Origin: Psychroserpens jangbogonensis
GTDB taxonomy: Bacteria > Bacteroidota > Bacteroidia > Flavobacteriales > Flavobacteriaceae
DNA length: 64,000 nucleotides
NCBI RefSeq assembly: GCF_000797465.1
Contig: NZ_JSWG01000010.1
Location: forward strand, 1 to 64,000
Direction of reading: 5' to 3'
Below are positions 61,975 through 64,000 of the stretch, piece after piece (position 1 is the first letter of the stretch; each line of letters starts with the position of its first letter). The position numbers and the translations under genes are program-made. Below the pieces are notes generated by a model. It ran no database searches, had not been told where the DNA came from, and was given only the letters and a program-made list of their open reading frames with translations.

Positions 61975-63621
61975 ATGAAATCAACCAAAATTTTATTCCT
62001 CTTTTTTATATTCCTGACTTTTTTAACTACCAAAAGTTATTGTCAAATTTATGATAGTATTAGTCATTACTCTCAACTAATTCAAAATCCGAAAAGCAGT
62101 AATGATTTAGCAACTTCTTATAGGTTCTTTCTAAAAAAAAAGGATGAATATTCAAAAAAGGGATTAATTAAAAATGAAATTTTCGCAACACAAAATATTG
62201 CTGATATTCAAAAGCATTTAGGATATATAGGTGAAAGCGAAAGACTCAATATAGAATGTTTAGAATTGCTTGATTTACTAGAAGTTGACGAATGGTCTAT
62301 AAATTCTAAAGTAAAAACTATAAATGATCTAGGTAAAATATATAGATTTAAAAAGGATTACAAAGAAGCTTTAAAAATCTATAATATTGGATTAAAGTTG
62401 GCTAAGAAGAAAAGTGAAATAAATATTATACTTAATAATATTGGATTTGTTTTTCTTCAACAAAATGAATTACAACAGGCGCTGGAATACTTTGATTTAG
62501 CATACAAAAAAGCTCTTGAGAATAATGACACTTTAAATATTGCAAGATCGTTAGATAATTTAGGTTTCACTAAGTCTAAAATAAAAATAGATGACGCAGA
62601 AGAAGATTTAATTGAAGCTTTGAATATTAGAAAAAAAGAAAATTATATTAACGGCATTGCTCACAGTTATGAGAATTTATCAAGGCATTTTCATTCTGTA
62701 AATGATTCTGAGAGAGCATTATTCTATTCAGATAAAGCAATCTACTTGGCGAATCAAACGAAAAGTTTAGAACAAATAAAAAGCGCGTTACGTTTGAAAA
62801 TTGATTTAGGTAATGATTTTGTAATAAGTGAATATATTAATATCAGAGATAGTATTGATGATATAAAAGAAACAGATAGGAGTAATTTTAATTATTATGT
62901 TTACCAATATGATAAGAAAGAAAAGCAACTTCATGCTAGTAAGTTAGAAAATGTCGAACAGAGAAATAAAAATCTTGTTTATCTTTTATTTGGAATAATT
63001 GTTGTCTTGGGTTCAATATTTCTATACTTCATTCTAAAGTCCCAATACAAAAAAGAAAAGCTTCAAGAAGTCTATAATACAGAATCTAGAATTTCAAAGA
63101 AGATTCATGATGAAGTGGCTAATGATGTATTTCAATTAATGACCAAATTAGAACATGAAGATCAAATTGATACGGAAGTTATTAATGAATTGAATAGCTT
63201 ATATGCTAGAACCAGAGATATTTCGAAAGAACATGGCACACTAAATAGTGATTATCCTTTTATTGACCATTTAACCGGGTTAATAGAAAGCTTCCATGAC
63301 ACACAATCGAACATAATTATTAAAGGGCTATCTGATATTACTTGGAATACAATTCCTGAGATTCAAAGAACAACAATTTATAAAGTATTACAAGAATTGT
63401 TGATCAATATGAAAAAACATAGCCAAGCTTCAATTGTAGTTCTTGTTTTTCAAAAGGAAAAGAGAAAACTAGATATTAGTTACAGTGATAACGGAATTGG
63501 TAGTGACTTAAAGCGAGGTAGCGGACTTCAAAATACGGAAAACCGTATTCAAACGATTAATGGAACCATTACTTTTGAAACAAATCCAAAGAAAGGGTTT
63601 AAAGCAAAAATCAGTATTTAG
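61975..63621 (+). CDS. TPR sensor histidine kinase (HisKA_3/DesK type)
   Basis: 548 residues: signal peptide (LFLFFIFLTFLTTKSYCQ), TPR-like repeats (about 45-285), coiled linker, one membrane helix (about 333-352), and a cytoplasmic kinase core: H-box KKIHDEVANDVFQLM (His about residue 376), N-box region LQELLINMKKHSQA, G-box DNGIGSDLKRGSGLQNTENRI. Periplasmic TPRs sense an unknown signal and the kinase phosphorylates the response regulator that follows 2 bases on. Confidence 0.93.
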   Translation: MKSTKILFLFFIFLTFLTTKSYCQIYDSISHYSQLIQNPKSSNDLATSYRFFLKKKDEYSKKGLIKNEIFATQNIADIQKHLGYIGESERLNIECLELLDLLEVDEWSINSKVKTINDLGKIYRFKKDYKEALKIYNIGLKLAKKKSEINIILNNIGFVFLQQNELQQALEYFDLAYKKALENNDTLNIARSLDNLGFTKSKIKIDDAEEDLIEALNIRKKENYINGIAHSYENLSRHFHSVNDSERALFYSDKAIYLANQTKSLEQIKSALRLKIDLGNDFVISEYINIRDSIDDIKETDRSNFNYYVYQYDKKEKQLHASKLENVEQRNKNLVYLLFGIIVVLGSIFLYFILKSQYKKEKLQEVYNTESRISKKIHDEVANDVFQLMTKLEHEDQIDTEVINELNSLYARTRDISKEHGTLNSDYPFIDHLTGLIESFHDTQSNIIIKGLSDITWNTIPEIQRTTIYKVLQELLINMKKHSQASIVVLVFQKEKRKLDISYSDNGIGSDLKRGSGLQNTENRIQTINGTITFETNPKKGFKAKISI

Positions 63622-63623
63622 AA

Positions 63624-64000
63624 ATGTTCCAGAAAGTTTTAATTAATGACGATCACGATGCTATTTTAAGTAGTATTACTCAGATTTTATCAAAGTTAAA
63701 TGTAGGATATATTGAACGGTCTCAGTATTGTGATGAGGCCTATTTAAAAATTAAAAGAGCTGAATTAGATGAGATGACATTTGATTTACTTATCACCGAT
63801 TTATCTTTTAAAAGAGACCATCGTAATATAGATTTGGATTCAGGTGAAGACCTAATCGAAAAATTAAGACTTAAAGCACCTGACATGCCGATTATCGTCT
63901 ATTCCATGAAAGATCAACTTCAAAAAGTGCGGCAGCTCGTCAAAAGCCATAACATCAATGGCTATGTCTGTAAAGACCGTAAAGGTTCAAGAGAATTGGA
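63624..64000 (+). CDS. Response regulator, 3' end outside the window
   Basis: 125 residues seen of a receiver domain: NDDHD with the acidic pair at about 9-10, the phosphoacceptor Asp in DLLITDLSF (about 59), and VYSMKD with the conserved Thr/Ser position. The likely C-terminal LuxR-type DNA-binding domain is cut by the window edge. Cognate of the kinase just upstream. Confidence 0.9.
   Translation, partial: MFQKVLINDDHDAILSSITQILSKLNVGYIERSQYCDEAYLKIKRAELDEMTFDLLITDLSFKRDHRNIDLDSGEDLIEKLRLKAPDMPIIVYSMKDQLQKVRQLVKSHNINGYVCKDRKGSREL

Noticed and set aside
1-64000. CRISPR array, rRNA, intact integrase or transposase
   Set aside because: Looked for on both strands; no short regularly spaced repeats, no rRNA sequence and no recombinase motifs were seen.

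Overview
The window comes from a low-GC Bacteroidetes chromosome, almost certainly a marine-type member of the Flavobacteriaceae. Supporting signs are a type IX secretion (T9SS) C-terminal sorting domain, promoters of the TTG-N19-TAnnTTTG form, bacillithiol biosynthesis (BshB1), an HYC_CC_PP family protein, DUF2452, and a tyrosine ammonia-lyase very close to the Flavobacterium johnsoniae enzyme. No rRNA, CRISPR array, intact integrase or transposase is visible.

Layout. 1-17 kb is mostly housekeeping: the end of a giant repeat-rich T9SS adhesin, a Cys/Met-metabolism PLP enzyme, rlmF, an SLC13 transporter-pckA pair, bshB1, a tRNA-His gene with its own promoter, a decayed 5'-half copy and a terminator, two paralogous M28 lipoprotein peptidases, and several small membrane or unknown genes. 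17.4-25.7 kb is a copper/heavy-metal efflux operon (HYC_CC_PP protein, CusA-type RND pump, TolC-type channel, metal-binding lipoprotein, PepSY membrane protein, CusB-type adaptor). 25.7-40 kb is a stress and redox block: universal stress protein, CbpA-CbpM, an SPC-type P1B ATPase, a dicarboxylate symporter, a CDP-alcohol phosphatidyltransferase, an Mla-type lipid transport operon, an HMA protein with a peroxiredoxin and an L,D-transpeptidase, and a divergent sigma-70-like protein. Five TGAY-N4-RTCA boxes (CRP/FNR type) lie in front of genes of this block and of the SLC13-pckA pair. Each has a -7-like element starting exactly 29.5 bp from its dyad centre, six promoters in all because one box is bidirectional.

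At 39.8-40.3 kb there is a scar: a frameshifted C-terminal piece of D-lactate dehydrogenase is joined head-to-head to a 252-bp, 98.8% identical copy of the 3' end of the CusB-type gene. The two cusB copies are direct repeats 14.6 kb apart. About 900 gene-free bases follow.

41.2-60.5 kb is a pigment biosynthetic cluster of the aryl-polyene/flexirubin kind, nearly all on the minus strand: tyrosine ammonia-lyase (makes 4-coumarate), an adenylate-forming ligase, ACP, three ketosynthases plus a KS-like fragment, FabG-type reductase, two hotdog dehydratases, thioesterase, methyltransferase, LpxL-like acyltransferase, LolA-like carrier, MMPL exporter, a GT2-DUF2062 fusion, a polysaccharide deacetylase, a C45 autoproteolytic acyltransferase lipoprotein and a divergent halogenase-like flavoenzyme. 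The dialkylresorcinol genes (darA/darB) of true flexirubin clusters are not in the window. A near-identical 25-bp sequence occurs in the same orientation at both ends of the cluster. The last 3 kb holds a one-TM protein, a tiny proline-rich lipoprotein and a TPR histidine kinase with its response regulator, cut by the window edge.
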